Source: CBDUXT01 sp965371245 | GTDB taxonomy: Bacteria; Planctomycetota; Phycisphaerae; UBA1845 | Length of the DNA: 60,479 bases | Assembly: GCA_965371245.1 (NCBI GenBank) | Contig: CBDUXT010000023.1 | Location: 1-60,479 of the forward strand | Direction of reading: 5' to 3' | In this document: positions 1 to 10,200 of the stretch, in pieces | Numbering within the stretch: position 1 is the first letter of the stretch | How the letters are laid out: every line of letters begins with the position of its first letter | The notes under the pieces: generated by a model | Told to the model about the DNA's origin: nothing | The model's database searches: none | The model's input: only the letters and a program-made list of their open reading frames with translations | Translations under genes and position numbers: made by a program

Positions 1-33
1 CTGCCTCCTTACGGGCGCGGCTCACTTGGAAAT

Positions 34-142
34 GGGTGCCCCATCCTTCGCTTTTCGCGAAGGGTGGGGGACGGACGGTGCTGTAGAGCCGTCATCGCGA
101 CCGTCCATTCCCCAACCTTGCTTCGTAAGGATCGAGCACCCC
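34..142. repeat. Interspersed repeat, family B copy 1
   Basis: The stretch opens with gggtgccccatccttcgc and closes with gagcacccc, so the ends are inverted relative to each other. The same opening recurs near 3465, 4032 and 39150. It is non-coding and sits in the first spacer. This is a miniature palindromic element, either REP- or MITE-like; no transposase is present. Confidence 0.6.
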
Positions 143-191
143 GGCTGCTGCCAAGGCGTGGCACGGCCGATGGACTCAACTTGGGATCAAA

Positions 192-310
192 CATGCCCGC
201 GCCTGCGGCTTGGGCATGCCACCCGGGTATCTAACACGGCGACGGCATCCGCCTGGATGGGGAATCCGCGAATCCCACGCGTGTGGCATGCCTAAGCGAA
301 GCGCGGGCAT
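192..310. repeat. Interspersed repeat, family C copy 1
   Basis: Two arms, atgcccgcgcctgcggctt at the left and a near reverse complement ending gcgcgggcat at the right, enclose an unrelated middle. Related arm pairs occur at 3928-4014 and 56184-56272. The right arm ends just before the stop of the minus-strand gene at 316. Confidence 0.55.
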
Positions 311-315
311 CGGAA

Positions 316-1185
316 CTACTTCGACCTCGTGGCCCGGCGCAGTTCGCCCGAGGACCGGGGCGAGCCGGGGATCACGATGCAGTCGATTCCCTCGAACGCG
401 CTTCCGTCTTGCAGCGTCCCGCGTAGCACAAGTGCGATGGTGTCGCCGCGTGATTCCCCATCCAGCTTGAGCGCGCGAGTCATCTCCTCGGTCGAGAACT
501 TCAGCGACAGGTCATCAATCCCATCCGCGCCCTGTTCGTGGCATATGCAAGCCTCGTCGTCAAACGGGGTGGCCACATCCCCTATGGTGGTCCTCGGACC
601 GCGCCGGCCCAAGGTCGGGTAGACAATTTCGCCCACGCCATCGGCTCGGGCCAGCGCGAGCGTACATGGATCGACCGTAGCCACGTCGAAGTCAAGAGTC
701 CCGACGATCGCGACGGACAAGACACCAACGCTTCTTGGATTCACCGTGTTCGGACAGACGCCCGGTTTGATGTCGAGATTCAGAAGCGGTGGGCCTAACT
801 CGCACCCGAGTGAGGGTGGTGACGTCGGCCCAAAGCCCGTGTCACAACGGCAATTTGTGCAACCGAGCCCTCCCTCGCATTCTTCGCCTGCAGGTACGTT
901 CAACGTGCCGTCACCGCACTCGACGACCGTGCAATCGAAGTCACAAGAAGCAGACCCAGCGACCGAACGAAGGCTGTCGATTCGCGGGAGCCGAGGTTTA
1001 TGCTGCGCCGAAACAGGACAGATTCGTTGCTCCGGGACCGTCGGGGACAGCATCGCCGTACTGGAGCGGGCCCAGTGGGCGCAATTCGCGGCGATGGAGG
1101 ACGTTCTGGATTGAATTGAGTAGCTCGTACCGGTAGGATGACGGCTTGAGGTCCGGTGTTTCGGAAATGTCGGGTCACTGTTCAC
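316..1185 (-). CDS. Partial or decayed secreted Cys-rich protein
   Basis: Only about residues 80-289 look like a real protein. They comprise a Cys-rich segment with CGDGTLNVPAGEEC, resembling the Myxococcus-type disulfide motif, followed by a module beginning NLDIKPGVCPN and continuing VGVLSVAIVGTLDFDV. That second module resembles a C-terminal domain I associate with exported planctomycete and myxobacterial proteins (established pattern, from memory). The first 80 residues show no signal peptide and are rich in Ser, Thr and Arg, as expected of out-of-frame sequence. In another frame a different plausible coding stretch (ending LSCFGAA then stop) lies under 1000-1140. I infer a gene whose 5' part has been lost or frameshifted. 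No SD-backed start was found. Confidence 0.45.
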   Translation of the reverse strand: MNSDPTFPKHRTSSRHPTGTSYSIQSRTSSIAANCAHWARSSTAMLSPTVPEQRICPVSAQHKPRLPRIDSLRSVAGSASCDFDCTVVECGDGTLNVPAGEECEGGLGCTNCRCDTGFGPTSPPSLGCELGPPLLNLDIKPGVCPNTVNPRSVGVLSVAIVGTLDFDVATVDPCTLALARADGVGEIVYPTLGRRGPRTTIGDVATPFDDEACICHEQGADGIDDLSLKFSTEEMTRALKLDGESRGDTIALVLRGTLQDGSAFEGIDCIVIPGSPRSSGELRRATRSK

Positions 1186-1441
1186 GCAGCAGGGGTACGC
1201 CGATCTTGGCGAGGGGGGGCGTGGGCATATCTGTGCGCCGGTGATAGGATGGGCGAAGGTAGAGCCTTAGGTCGACATTTTCGGGCACGGGCTAGGCTGC
1301 GCTTACGCACCGCACCTTTCCTATCGCTTGTCGTGGGCGCCCGGCGGCCAGAAGGCATCGTCTTCGCTTGCATCGAGTCGGTCGTCTGGATAAAGTGGTC
1401 AAATACGTGGGGGATTTCCGAGGGCAAGGAGACGGCGTATC

Positions 1442-3166
1442 ATGTTTCGACAAGAATCAACTTGGCTGTTGGTTGTTCTAGCGATCTCCACGATAACCAG
1501 CCCGCAGGCAAACGGACAGGCCACACTTTTCGTAGACGATGATGCACCGGCGGGAGGAGACGGAACGAGCTGGATTACCGCCTTCACACACTTGCAAGAT
1601 GCTTTGGCCGTCGCGACGGCGGATGACGAGATCCGCGTGGCGGAGGGAACCTACACGCCCGACCAAGACGAGGCGGGCAACGTCATCGCTGGAGATCGCA
1701 ATGCTATGTTCCAACTCGTGATGGATGTCGCGATATATGGCGGATACGCTGGCCTTGGCACGCCTAAGCCAGACGTACGCAACATCGTTCTTCATACGAC
1801 GACTCTCAGCGGTGACCTAGCTGGGAACGACACGCCCGTTACATGCGAACAGAGCTCTCCGGATTGCGACTCGTTCGGCTCCCTCTGCGTCGATGGCCAC
1901 TGCATCATCAAGCAAGGCAACGCCGAGAACAGCTTCCACGTTGTCACCGGAAGGGGAACAGATGATACCGCCTTGCTAGACGGATTCACGATCACAGCCG
2001 GAAACGCAAACGGAATCGCACCTGATGGATCTAACCAATTGGATGGCGGCGGGATGATCGGTGTAGGAAATATGACGGTGAATAACTGCATCTTCAGCGG
2101 GAATTCGGCGACTGACTTCGGTGGCGGGATGGTTATCGGGAGTACCAATCCGACGGTGAGCAACTGTACGTTTAGTGGTAATACAGCCACCGGAGGCACG
2201 GAGTTCTCAGGAGGCGGCGGCGGTATGGCGAGCTGCTGCGGCAGCAATCCGACGGTGAGCAACTGCACGTTTCGCAACAACACCGCGACTGGCCCTGGGG
2301 AGATCGGGGGCGGCGGTGGTGGTGTTCTCAATCATAGTAGCAGTCCGACGATGACGAACTGCATCTTCCGTGGAAACAACGCCGGGACCGGCGGTGGGAT
2401 GGAGAACTTATTTGCCGGAAGCCCATCGCTCAGCAACTGCGTCTTCAGCGGGAACGCGGCGAAGTGGGGCGGTGGGATGATGCTCGATGAGAACAACACC
2501 ACGACACTCACCAACTGCGTATTCAGCGGGAACTCGGCAGAGCTAGGCGGCGGTATAACCATTCAAGACGGCGGTAGCACAACGATCAACAACTGCATCT
2601 TCTGGGGCGACAGTCCCGAAGAAATCTTCAACTTCGATCCGACTGTTGATCCGCCTACCGTCAGATTCAGCAATGTTCAAGGTGGACTTCCTGTTGGGAC
2701 GATCGACGATGGTAACAACATCGACTCCGACCCGCTTTTTGTTGATGCCGACGGTACCGACAACATCCCTGGAACTAACGATGACGATCTTCGTCTGGGC
2801 CCCCTGTCACCCTGCATCGACGCCGGCGATAATTCTGCCGTTACCGTGTCGCTTGACCTCGGTGGGCACCTGCGCATTGCTGACGATCCGGCGTCGCCAG
2901 ATTGTCCGCAGGCACCGGGAACATGTGGCACGCCACCCATCGTGGACATGGGTGCCTACGAGTTTGGGTCGATGCCGTGCAGGTTGGCCGACCTCGACGA
3001 CGATGGCGACGTGGATCTGGACGACTTCAGCCGGTTTCAGGCCTGTTTTGACGTAACCAACGGACTAGCCTGCAATCCAACAGTGACGCCGGACTTGGAC
3101 GAGAACGGTCGCGTGGACCTTGATGATTATTCGGTGTTCAGCCTATGCGTAACCGGGCCAGATTGA
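1442..3166 (+). CDS. Secreted parallel beta-helix protein with dockerin-like tail
   Basis: A 574-aa exported protein. Residues 1-27 form a signal peptide with a hydrophobic core (LLVVLAIST) and a likely cut after ANGQA. From about residue 200 to 400 it carries seven imperfect turns of the type NCxFSGNxA, typical of right-handed parallel beta-helix (choice-of-anchor Q) proteins. Then comes DPLFVDADG...LSPCIDAGD, the usual end of that family. The last 65 residues hold two Asp-rich loops, DLDDDGDVDLDD and DLDENGRVDLDD, which match dockerin type I calcium-binding repeats. The start is supported by AAGGAG ten bases upstream. Role: cell-surface or extracellular; substrate unknown. It stands alone, with repeat-filled spacer downstream. 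Confidence 0.85.
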   Translation: MFRQESTWLLVVLAISTITSPQANGQATLFVDDDAPAGGDGTSWITAFTHLQDALAVATADDEIRVAEGTYTPDQDEAGNVIAGDRNAMFQLVMDVAIYGGYAGLGTPKPDVRNIVLHTTTLSGDLAGNDTPVTCEQSSPDCDSFGSLCVDGHCIIKQGNAENSFHVVTGRGTDDTALLDGFTITAGNANGIAPDGSNQLDGGGMIGVGNMTVNNCIFSGNSATDFGGGMVIGSTNPTVSNCTFSGNTATGGTEFSGGGGGMASCCGSNPTVSNCTFRNNTATGPGEIGGGGGGVLNHSSSPTMTNCIFRGNNAGTGGGMENLFAGSPSLSNCVFSGNAAKWGGGMMLDENNTTTLTNCVFSGNSAELGGGITIQDGGSTTINNCIFWGDSPEEIFNFDPTVDPPTVRFSNVQGGLPVGTIDDGNNIDSDPLFVDADGTDNIPGTNDDDLRLGPLSPCIDAGDNSAVTVSLDLGGHLRIADDPASPDCPQAPGTCGTPPIVDMGAYEFGSMPCRLADLDDDGDVDLDDFSRFQACFDVTNGLACNPTVTPDLDENGRVDLDDYSVFSLCVTGPD

Positions 3167-3462
3167 GCGATCGACCGCGGATCCTTGCCGATCCTGTTGG
3201 ATCCTTGTGCGAAGTCGGCGAGTAGCGTGGGCAGACCTTCTTGCCCATGTGGACGGGTGAGGGAACAGGACGAGGCTGGCTTCTTCGGGCACGGTCGCAT
3301 CCGGCACTGGTAGGCTGTACTTTCCCATGGCAGGCATGGCATGGCTTGACCTGGGTCCGCCGAGCCACGCTTCCGACCCCGGCAACAATCGCGACCCCTT
3401 CCACGCCAACTACCACGGGGGCGTACCGCTTCCTCGCGGTGCAAGCTGCCCCTACCATGACA

Positions 3463-3573
3463 GCGGGTGCCCCATCCTTCGCTCTTGGCGAAAGATCGGG
3501 GACGGACGGACCCGAAGATCCTCACTCGCTTTATCCATTACCCGCTCTTGCTTCGCAAGAATGGGGCACCCGC
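3463..3573. repeat. Interspersed repeat, family B copy 2 with 13-bp perfect inverted ends
   Basis: The ends gcgggtgccccat (3463-3475) and atggggcacccgc (3561-3573) are exact reverse complements. The inside contains ccttcgctcttggcgaa and cttgcttcgcaag hairpins. This is the best-preserved copy of the family in the window. Confidence 0.75.
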
Positions 3574-3927
3574 GCGGTCCGAAGATCCGGTACAACAAAC
3601 ACACCTTTACGGTCGCGGCTCGGACACCAGAGGACACTTCTGGAACAGGCTCCCGCTTGGTGTGCTCGGTCGTTTGGGACGAGCGTCCGCGCGGGCCAAG
3701 GCCAGCGGCGCGTGGCATGGGCAAACTCGTTTGCCCGTGCGGAACGACCGGCAACAAGTCACCGGTAAGCTGCGCTTACCCCTGGCATCTACGACACAGC
3801 TTTCCCCGGCACCTGCGGCCAATCGTGTATACTCGTTCCATCGGAGCCTCCTTGCCGTTGGGCGTTTCTTGTCCAAAGAAAAGCATACCCAACGGAACCC
3901 AAGGACGCCCCGTCTTCATAGATCTTC

Positions 3928-4014
3928 ATACCCAAGCGAAGCGCGGGCATGGAAGCTCGGGCGCCTGATTCGGTGCATAGCGACACATGCCCGCGCCTGC
4001 GCCTTGGGCCTGCC
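3928..4014. repeat. Interspersed repeat, family C copy 2
   Basis: The left arm reads cccaagcgaagcgcgggcat and the right arm catgcccgcgcctgcgcctt, which are inverted relative to each other. It has the same arms as the copy at 192-310 but a shorter middle. Confidence 0.6.
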
Positions 4015-4193
4015 ACACGAGTCGGTCGATTGCGGGTGCCCCATCCTTCGCCGCGGGCGCAGGGTGGCGACGGAGGGATCCGGTGTGCCCTTCGTTCCCT
4101 TTGGTATTCACTCTCCGATCTGCTATGCTGGCTTCGGGGTAACTCGCGTGAATTCTCCGCAGAGCGAAACCGTACAAGACTAGGGGTCAAGAC

Positions 4194-5795
4194 ATGGTCA
4201 CGATCGCTTTGAAGCTGGTCACCGTGCTCGCCATCGGCATGGCCGCCCCAAGCGGAGGGCTGACCGTGGTCGGCGTCGAGCCGGCCGCCCATTCGATCGG
4301 GTCCGCGGTCGATGCACCCATCGTCGTTCATTTCGACAAACCGATCGTGCGCGAGTCTATCGTGCCTCTTCGAAGCTTCTGGGCGTTTGGAAGATGGAGC
4401 GGCACCGTCGCGGGCACGTTTGGCTTCTCGGATGCTGATCGAACCGTTACGCTAACACCCGACTTCCCCCTGTCCGCCGGCGAGACGGTGATGGTGATCC
4501 TCTCGCACGACATCCGGGCGACCGACGGCACGACTCTGCGCGCCGGCGGGTATTCGTTCCAGTTCTGGACGCGGACGATCGTCGGGAACCTCACGTTCGC
4601 CCCGCGGGGCGAGCTCTCGACACAGTCGCCCCTGGGCGCCGGCACACGTGCATACGGCGGGATCGCCTCGGACCTTAACGGCGACCGCTTCCTCGACGTG
4701 ACGATCATCAACGAAGACACGGCCGACCTGCGTGTGTTTCTAAACCGCGCGACCGGCGCGGTGGCATTCGACAGTTTCCTCACCCCGACGTTCCCCGTGG
4801 GGCCACGCGCGAGTCCGAACGAGCCGACCGATTTCAATCGCGACGGAATCGTCGATATCTGCGTCGCGAACATCAACGAGAACACCGTGTCCGTTCTGTT
4901 GGGAAACGGGGATGGAACGTTCGCGCCGCAACAGAAAATCACCGTGGGCGGTGCGCCGCGGGGCATCGCGGTTCTCGACGTCGATGGCGACGGCGACATG
5001 GATATCGTGAACACCAACGCATCGAGCGGCAACCTCTCCTTGCTCCTCAACGACGGCGGCGGCGTCTTTTCGACTCCAACGTTCTTCGACGGCGGCGGTG
5101 CAGAGGAGTGGGCACTGGCAGCCGGCGACATGAACGACGACGGCCTGCTCGACCTCGTGATCGGTGACAACGGCACGTTCCAATCGCCGGGTCAGATGCT
5201 CGTGCATGTCGGCAACGGGAACGCCACCTTCACCCACGTTTCCACCCAAGCCAGCGACGGCGCCGTCTGGATGATCGTTCTGGGAGATGTGGACGGCAAC
5301 GGAACCGAGGATGTCGCCGGCGTGAACAGCGGGAACAATCGAGCGGCCATTCTGTTCGGCGACGGCGCCGGCGGTCTGGCCGCGCCGCAGCGATACAACA
5401 CCGACCCATTCCCGATTGCCACCGATCTGGGAGATCTGGACGGAGACGGCGATCTCGACTGGGTGACCTCGAGCTTCTCGGGCGACTGGTTCTTGTTCGT
5501 CAACGATGGCGCGGGGCAGTTCAGCTTCCGCCAACGGTTCCAGCCCCCACAAAAGGCCTCTTGCGCGCTGATGATGGACGCCGACAACGACGGCGATCTG
5601 GACCTGGCCCTCATCGACGAGGTGGCCGACGTCGTGCGGCTACAGGAAAACATCGCCCCGCCCCCGCCCCCGATTCCTACCGTTTCGGACTATGGACTCG
5701 TCGTCATGATGGGCCTACTGGTTGCCGTCGGCGCGGCGATACTCGATCGTCGCCGGCGCACGGTCGGCGATACCCGATCGCCTTCGTCACAATGA
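4194..5795 (+). CDS. Exported VCBS/FG-GAP repeat protein with IPTL-CTERM-like sorting tail
   Basis: A 533-aa protein. Residues 1-22 form a signal peptide. Residues about 25-120 look like a bacterial Ig-like (SbsA/Big_5-type) domain. Residues 155-480 contain seven calcium-loop repeats (for example DLNGDRFLDV, DVDGDGDMDI, DADNDGDLDL), diagnostic of FG-GAP/VCBS beta-propellers. The C terminus is a proline run, then IPTVSDYGLVVMMGLLVAVG, then DRRRR. This has the order of an IPTL-CTERM protein-sorting signal: signature, one membrane helix, basic cluster. That implies surface anchoring after processing by an exosortase-like enzyme, not seen in this window. The stop overlaps the next gene's ATG, so the two are probably co-transcribed. 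Confidence 0.85.
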   Translation: MVTIALKLVTVLAIGMAAPSGGLTVVGVEPAAHSIGSAVDAPIVVHFDKPIVRESIVPLRSFWAFGRWSGTVAGTFGFSDADRTVTLTPDFPLSAGETVMVILSHDIRATDGTTLRAGGYSFQFWTRTIVGNLTFAPRGELSTQSPLGAGTRAYGGIASDLNGDRFLDVTIINEDTADLRVFLNRATGAVAFDSFLTPTFPVGPRASPNEPTDFNRDGIVDICVANINENTVSVLLGNGDGTFAPQQKITVGGAPRGIAVLDVDGDGDMDIVNTNASSGNLSLLLNDGGGVFSTPTFFDGGGAEEWALAAGDMNDDGLLDLVIGDNGTFQSPGQMLVHVGNGNATFTHVSTQASDGAVWMIVLGDVDGNGTEDVAGVNSGNNRAAILFGDGAGGLAAPQRYNTDPFPIATDLGDLDGDGDLDWVTSSFSGDWFLFVNDGAGQFSFRQRFQPPQKASCALMMDADNDGDLDLALIDEVADVVRLQENIAPPPPPIPTVSDYGLVVMMGLLVAVGAAILDRRRRTVGDTRSPSSQ

Positions 5796-6436
5796 CCTCG
5801 GCGGCGGTCAGCATCCCGATGGATGTTCTTCTGCCGTTTGGCACGCTGCTGGTCTTCATGGCCGTCTATTTCGTCGAGGTGGCGGCCTACTACTGCTTTG
5901 CGGGCTGGTACTATCGAACCGGTCCCGCCATTCTCCGCGAACGATGGCAAACAACGGCCACGGAAGAGCAAGTTCGCCAATCCATCAGACCCCTGCTCGG
6001 CGCCGATCAGCTCATCGCGCGCGAGTCGGCCGAGGGCTTTCTCTTCCGCCAGCGTACCGTCTCGATCAACGCCTGGACGCGCATCGCGCTGCGGATCGAG
6101 GTAACCCAGCACGGCGCGGCGCTGCTCTACGAGGTTCGCCCCTTCTACAGCATGGCTCCGCTGATCCTCCCCATCGGGTGGTTGTCCGCCGCAGCCTTCG
6201 GCCTGGGTGGGCCGTCGCCGCTCCTGGCGGCCGGGTGCATCGCGATCGTCTTTTTCATCTACAAATGGATTGTGCCTTGGGACGTAGCGCGGATGGGACG
6301 ACTGCCGACCGTCCGCCGGGCGCTGGCGCCGCACGGACTTCTGGTCTGCCAGCGATGCGGATACGACCTTTTCGGTCATACCGACGCAAACCGCTGCCCG
6401 GAATGCGGAAGCAAACGGGGAGCAGTATCTCCCTGA
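5792..6436 (+). CDS. Membrane protein with C-terminal zinc ribbon
   Basis: A 214-aa protein starting at an ATG that overlaps the preceding stop (ATGA), an arrangement favouring translational coupling. A hydrophobic segment lies at about residues 9-38 and two more at 120-160. The last 30 residues read CQRCGYDL...CPECG, a two-knuckle zinc ribbon of a kind I recall at the C terminus of Phycisphaerae membrane proteins. The function is unknown. Pairing with the VCBS/IPTL-CTERM gene suggests a cell-envelope role, but that is inference only. The middle soluble domain (about residues 50-118) lies between the first and second membrane segments and was not recognised. Confidence 0.75.
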   Translation: MTSAAVSIPMDVLLPFGTLLVFMAVYFVEVAAYYCFAGWYYRTGPAILRERWQTTATEEQVRQSIRPLLGADQLIARESAEGFLFRQRTVSINAWTRIALRIEVTQHGAALLYEVRPFYSMAPLILPIGWLSAAAFGLGGPSPLLAAGCIAIVFFIYKWIVPWDVARMGRLPTVRRALAPHGLLVCQRCGYDLFGHTDANRCPECGSKRGAVSP

Positions 6437-6493
6437 CGTTAGGGTAGTTCGCCACGCCGTTTGCCTCTTAGCGCGTGTTTAAGAAGGCTCTTT

Positions 6494-6563
6494 CCGAGCC
6501 GCGCCCGTAAGGAAGCGGTCCGGTTTCGCACTCGAAACCGCTCCCTCACAGTCGCGGCTCGGT
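6494..6563. repeat. Interspersed repeat, family E copy 1 (GAGCCGCG..CGCGGCTC)
   Basis: The arms ccgagccgcgcccgtaagga and cacagtcgcggctcgg are inverted, and the inner arms ggtttcgcactcgaaacc make a second hairpin. The same core is at 43697-43783 and inside 55907-56032, and half of it opens the window at 10-24. The type is REP-like. Confidence 0.65.
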
Positions 6564-6642
6564 TCGTCATGACCCTTCTTATACACCCTCTTATCAAGGA
6601 CTGCACGGCCCCGCCGATCCATGGGATCGTCGCCTGCGCGCT

Positions 6643-7257
6643 TCACGGGCACGTGTCGTTCACCTCGTCACAAGTAGCGGCCTCGCACGGAACGCTCGTC
6701 GCGGGCTGGCAGCCGCAGTTGACGCATCTCTCGACTCCGTTGCAGAAAAGCCCATCGTCGCAGTGGGCGTGCTCGGTGCATTGGACGGAGGGACACGTAT
6801 CGCTCGCTTCAGAGCACATGTCACACAGCTCCGTGTCACCGCACGGAGACCCGCTAGACACGCAGACGCACTCGCTGCAACTCTCCAACCCGTTGCAGAA
6901 CAACCCGTCATCAGCGCAGTCGGCGTCTTCGCGGCATTCGACGTCGATACATGCATCGATCTCTTCAGAGCAGGAGCTGCACACGTTCGTGTCAGGGCAT
7001 GGAGGCGTACCTGGCCGGCAAAGGCCGCACTCGTTGCAGATCTCGGACCCGTTGCAGAAGAACCCATCGTCGCAGTCGGCCGGCTCGTTACACTGGACGA
7101 CGGCACAGGCATCGCTCTCCTCAAAGCACACCTTACAGGTTCCTATGTCAGGGCACGGAAGCCCGCTAGCGAGCCTGTTCCGGTACAGCGTGCTGCGATT
7201 CTCCGCCAGCCCGATCGTTTTGGCGAGACGATCACACCAGCGACCCCGAGCCTGCAA
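6643..7257 (-). pseudogene. Remnant of a tandem Cys-rich repeat protein
   Basis: The readable frame encodes about three and a half copies of a roughly 49-residue unit of pattern C...ADCDDGLFCNGxExC...C...PCPDT..C..C, clearly protein-like. However, the frame opens with TTG immediately after an in-frame TGA, has no SD and encodes no signal peptide. Just upstream, in a different frame (about 7258-7285), the unit ECNEQRAHCDD is visible, so the repeat array continues across a frameshift. The 1118-aa gene directly upstream carries one copy of the same motif (DDGVFCNGAEAC), so this may be a decayed relative or a detached tail. I call it a pseudogene. The alternative is a sequencing frameshift. Confidence 0.55.
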
Positions 7258-7288
7258 TCATCGCAGTGGGCCCTTTGCTCATTACACT

Positions 7289-10200
7289 CTATGGCGATTC
7301 GAAACCCCAAAGCTCAAAACCCCCATCAACGGTTACTTCGACCCAATCCGTTTTCTTGGTCCCACGATGAACGTAGGCTCCAGTCGAGCCCACCACCGCT
7401 CGCCAAGCCAGCCCCGGTGGAGAGACACCGCCGGGACTAGTTATTCCGAACCAGTAGCTACGCCCCTGACTTAGTTCCACTAGTGTGCCTAAGCCAAAAG
7501 CCACATCGAAGTAGACTAGGTCGTCAAGTGGCGGAGGAATTCGCGGTCGCCGGTTGCTGATTGTAACATTTTGGCCGATTCCCGACTGGACAACCAGCCC
7601 CGGCACACCGCCGGCGTCATCCCAAATCCACCACTCAACGTTCTGACCTAGGCTACCACCTGTCGTGTGAAATGCTGAAAGTTGGACCCCGAATATAGTC
7701 GTCGGAAACGACAGGACGAAATCATCCGCCGTGATCGTCGATCCAAATCCGACCCCGGCACCATCGACAATCGGTCCATTGTCATATACAATATGACCGC
7801 ACATGCGTAGATCCTCGTTGCAGCCATCATCGGGGCATGGGATTACTCCGGAAACGCACACACCCGAAAAGCACGCTTCCGCGCCGTTGCAAAACACACC
7901 GTCATCACAATCCGCAGATGTGGAACAAGGGCAGCCTGCCGGTCTCCACGAAACGAACAGGCCAGCGATATCGCGGAGGTCGATATTGCCGTCGCCGTCG
8001 CTGTCAACACCAATGCAGCGCGTTTCGGAAATCGATTCGCCCGGACCATTAACGCACGAATACAGCGAAGTCCAATCCTCCAGGTCCGTATCACAATCAA
8101 GATTCGTATCACCGAATCGGGGTGCCACAAAGAAACTCCCTTCGAGGGTTGCCGTCGCAGGACTCATATCACCATCCGTCGCGGTAATGCGGAACTGTTT
8201 GAAGCCACCGCAAAACGGACCTAGGACGGCCGCATTCCCACTGACAGTGACGCCTGAGCCATCCAGCTGAAGCGCAACATCAGCAACGCCGCTTGGATCG
8301 TCAATGCAAAATGACAACTGAACCTTTTCGCAGGCCTGAAGAACTCCATCCCCGTTACCGATTGCCTCTTGAACTACAACACACCCGATATTGGGACCGG
8401 CCGTGTCACTATCGCCCACCTTCACTTCGCGTTGCTCGCTGGTCCCGTGATTGCCCGATTCATCCCAGGCTTCGGCCCAGAACCGCAACGTCGCTCCCTC
8501 GCTCCGAGGAGCGGTAACATGCGATGTCGCGAATGTAGAAGCATTCACAGCTTCCCATGTTGGCGCGATGGCGCCGTCAATATGGAGAGTGACCTTCGCC
8601 AGGTGGTTGTTGTCCGACGCACCCACGCTGAGACTGATGCCTTGTCCCTCGATCAGCTCCGCCGGATTCAACGAGACAGTAACGTTGGGGCTTTCCGCTG
8701 GGCGCTCGAACAATGCAAACACGTCCGTGTAGATCAACTCGTCGCTCCCGAATGCATCCTTGATAAAGACGTCAACATGCCAATCACCACATTCCAGTGC
8801 TGCAGGTGTACCGGCGATGTTGATCCATCCCCAAAACTTAACCCAATCGTAGCAATCAAATCCTTCGCTCGCAGGATCATCGGTAACATGAAGAAACTGA
8901 TCGTAGAATCCCTCGGGCGAGAAGTACACCCACTTGACGCTGAGGGGATCAGAAGCGTTCACGGTTTGTGCCCAGGTCAATGCGCGAGTGTCATCCGTAA
9001 AGAAGGTATTAGCCGGTCCTACACAGTCAAAGTTCGGGGGGCCACCGGCGTCATGGCACATTCGGTGTTCCTGAAAGTCGCTCACGATCGTATACTCCGC
9101 CGTGGCAAGGTACTGGAACGAGACGCCGTTTGTTGTCACGGATACTTCCGTTCTCCACACGCCCTCGGCGTCGGCGTTGCTTGTACCTTGAATGGGCAAC
9201 CACGCCCAAAACCACCAATCAAACCACCAATCGAAACCTGAAGCCTGCGGATCGGCGGTCCAATCGCTGATGACCGGTGCGAACGAGGAGCCATTTGGTC
9301 GAAAGAAGTCCCAGCGAACTTTGACGGGTACAAAGAGATCCTCTAGGTGCACCCACACATACACTCTCCCGTCATCACGGGAAAAACAGGCCTTCTCGCC
9401 GAGGCATGGAAATGGATCGGCAGACCCCACGTCCAGGCAGGTAGTCGCTCGGTCGAAGATGTACGATCCACCGGCCGTATCGGTACCGCGCACACTAAGT
9501 GGCGCGGAAGCCACACCGGTCGATACGGATCCGTCAGACACGCTGACCGTTACGGTCCTCGTCACGGTGGTAGTCGTGGCATTTGCGGGTGCCTGAATCA
9601 TTCGGTCAAAGGAGCCCTCGACAACAGGCGCGGTCCACATGCCTCCGTTCGCAACGTTGATCGTGGCTGTTCCAGTCCTCACTTGCCCGCCAACATCATA
9701 AGAAGCACTCCCAGTGACACGGACCGGCTCGAAAGGATTGACAGTACCCGGCGACAGGCTGAGGCCGGAGACTTGGATTCCAGAAGCCGGATTAACGATA
9801 AAGGAGGCCGTATCGGGGCCGAGTGTTAGCGGAAGTTCGGGCGTGGGAATCGAGAGAGGTATCTCAGGTGTCGGAACAAAATCCGAGATACACCAGTCGC
9901 CGACGAATGGTATTTCGATACATAGGTCAGGTAGGAAGACTGCGCTTCCTGTGACCTGTGCGGTACCTTGCCAAAGTGTGTCGATAACGAGATTGCCCGA
10001 GCTTGGGATCGGAAAAGTGAAGGAACCACCCTCGATCAGGATCTCCGCTCCAGAATCAGGGGCCTGAATACTGTTGCCCCGGAACGCTATGTCAAGTTGA
10101 CCTGTGACATCCAAGATGAAGAAGCCACCGATGCCCGGTATTGGGATTAGCGCATCCGTCAGATCAATGTGAAACAGCCGTTCGCTGAGAATCCGGTCGC

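Larger units (their letters stand above)
3167..4193. other. Gene-free spacer filled with short interspersed repeats
   Basis: About 1 kb without a credible gene. The open frames here lack SD sequences and read through palindromes. It contains family B copies (3463-3573 and a half copy from 4032), a family C copy (3928-4014), and looser inverted segments around 3228-3345 and 3605-3790, such as gcaaactcgtttgcccgtgc at 3720. Confidence 0.6.

Noticed and set aside
5561..5791. N-terminal extension of the zinc-ribbon membrane protein gene
   Set aside because: The extension reads out-of-frame through the VCBS gene and is Arg/Gly-rich; the ATG at 5792 overlaps the VCBS stop in the usual ATGA form.
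10071..10110. Possible CRISPR or tandem direct repeat in the 1118-aa gene
   Set aside because: Only protein-level low-complexity and repeated Ig-like codons; no regular spacers.
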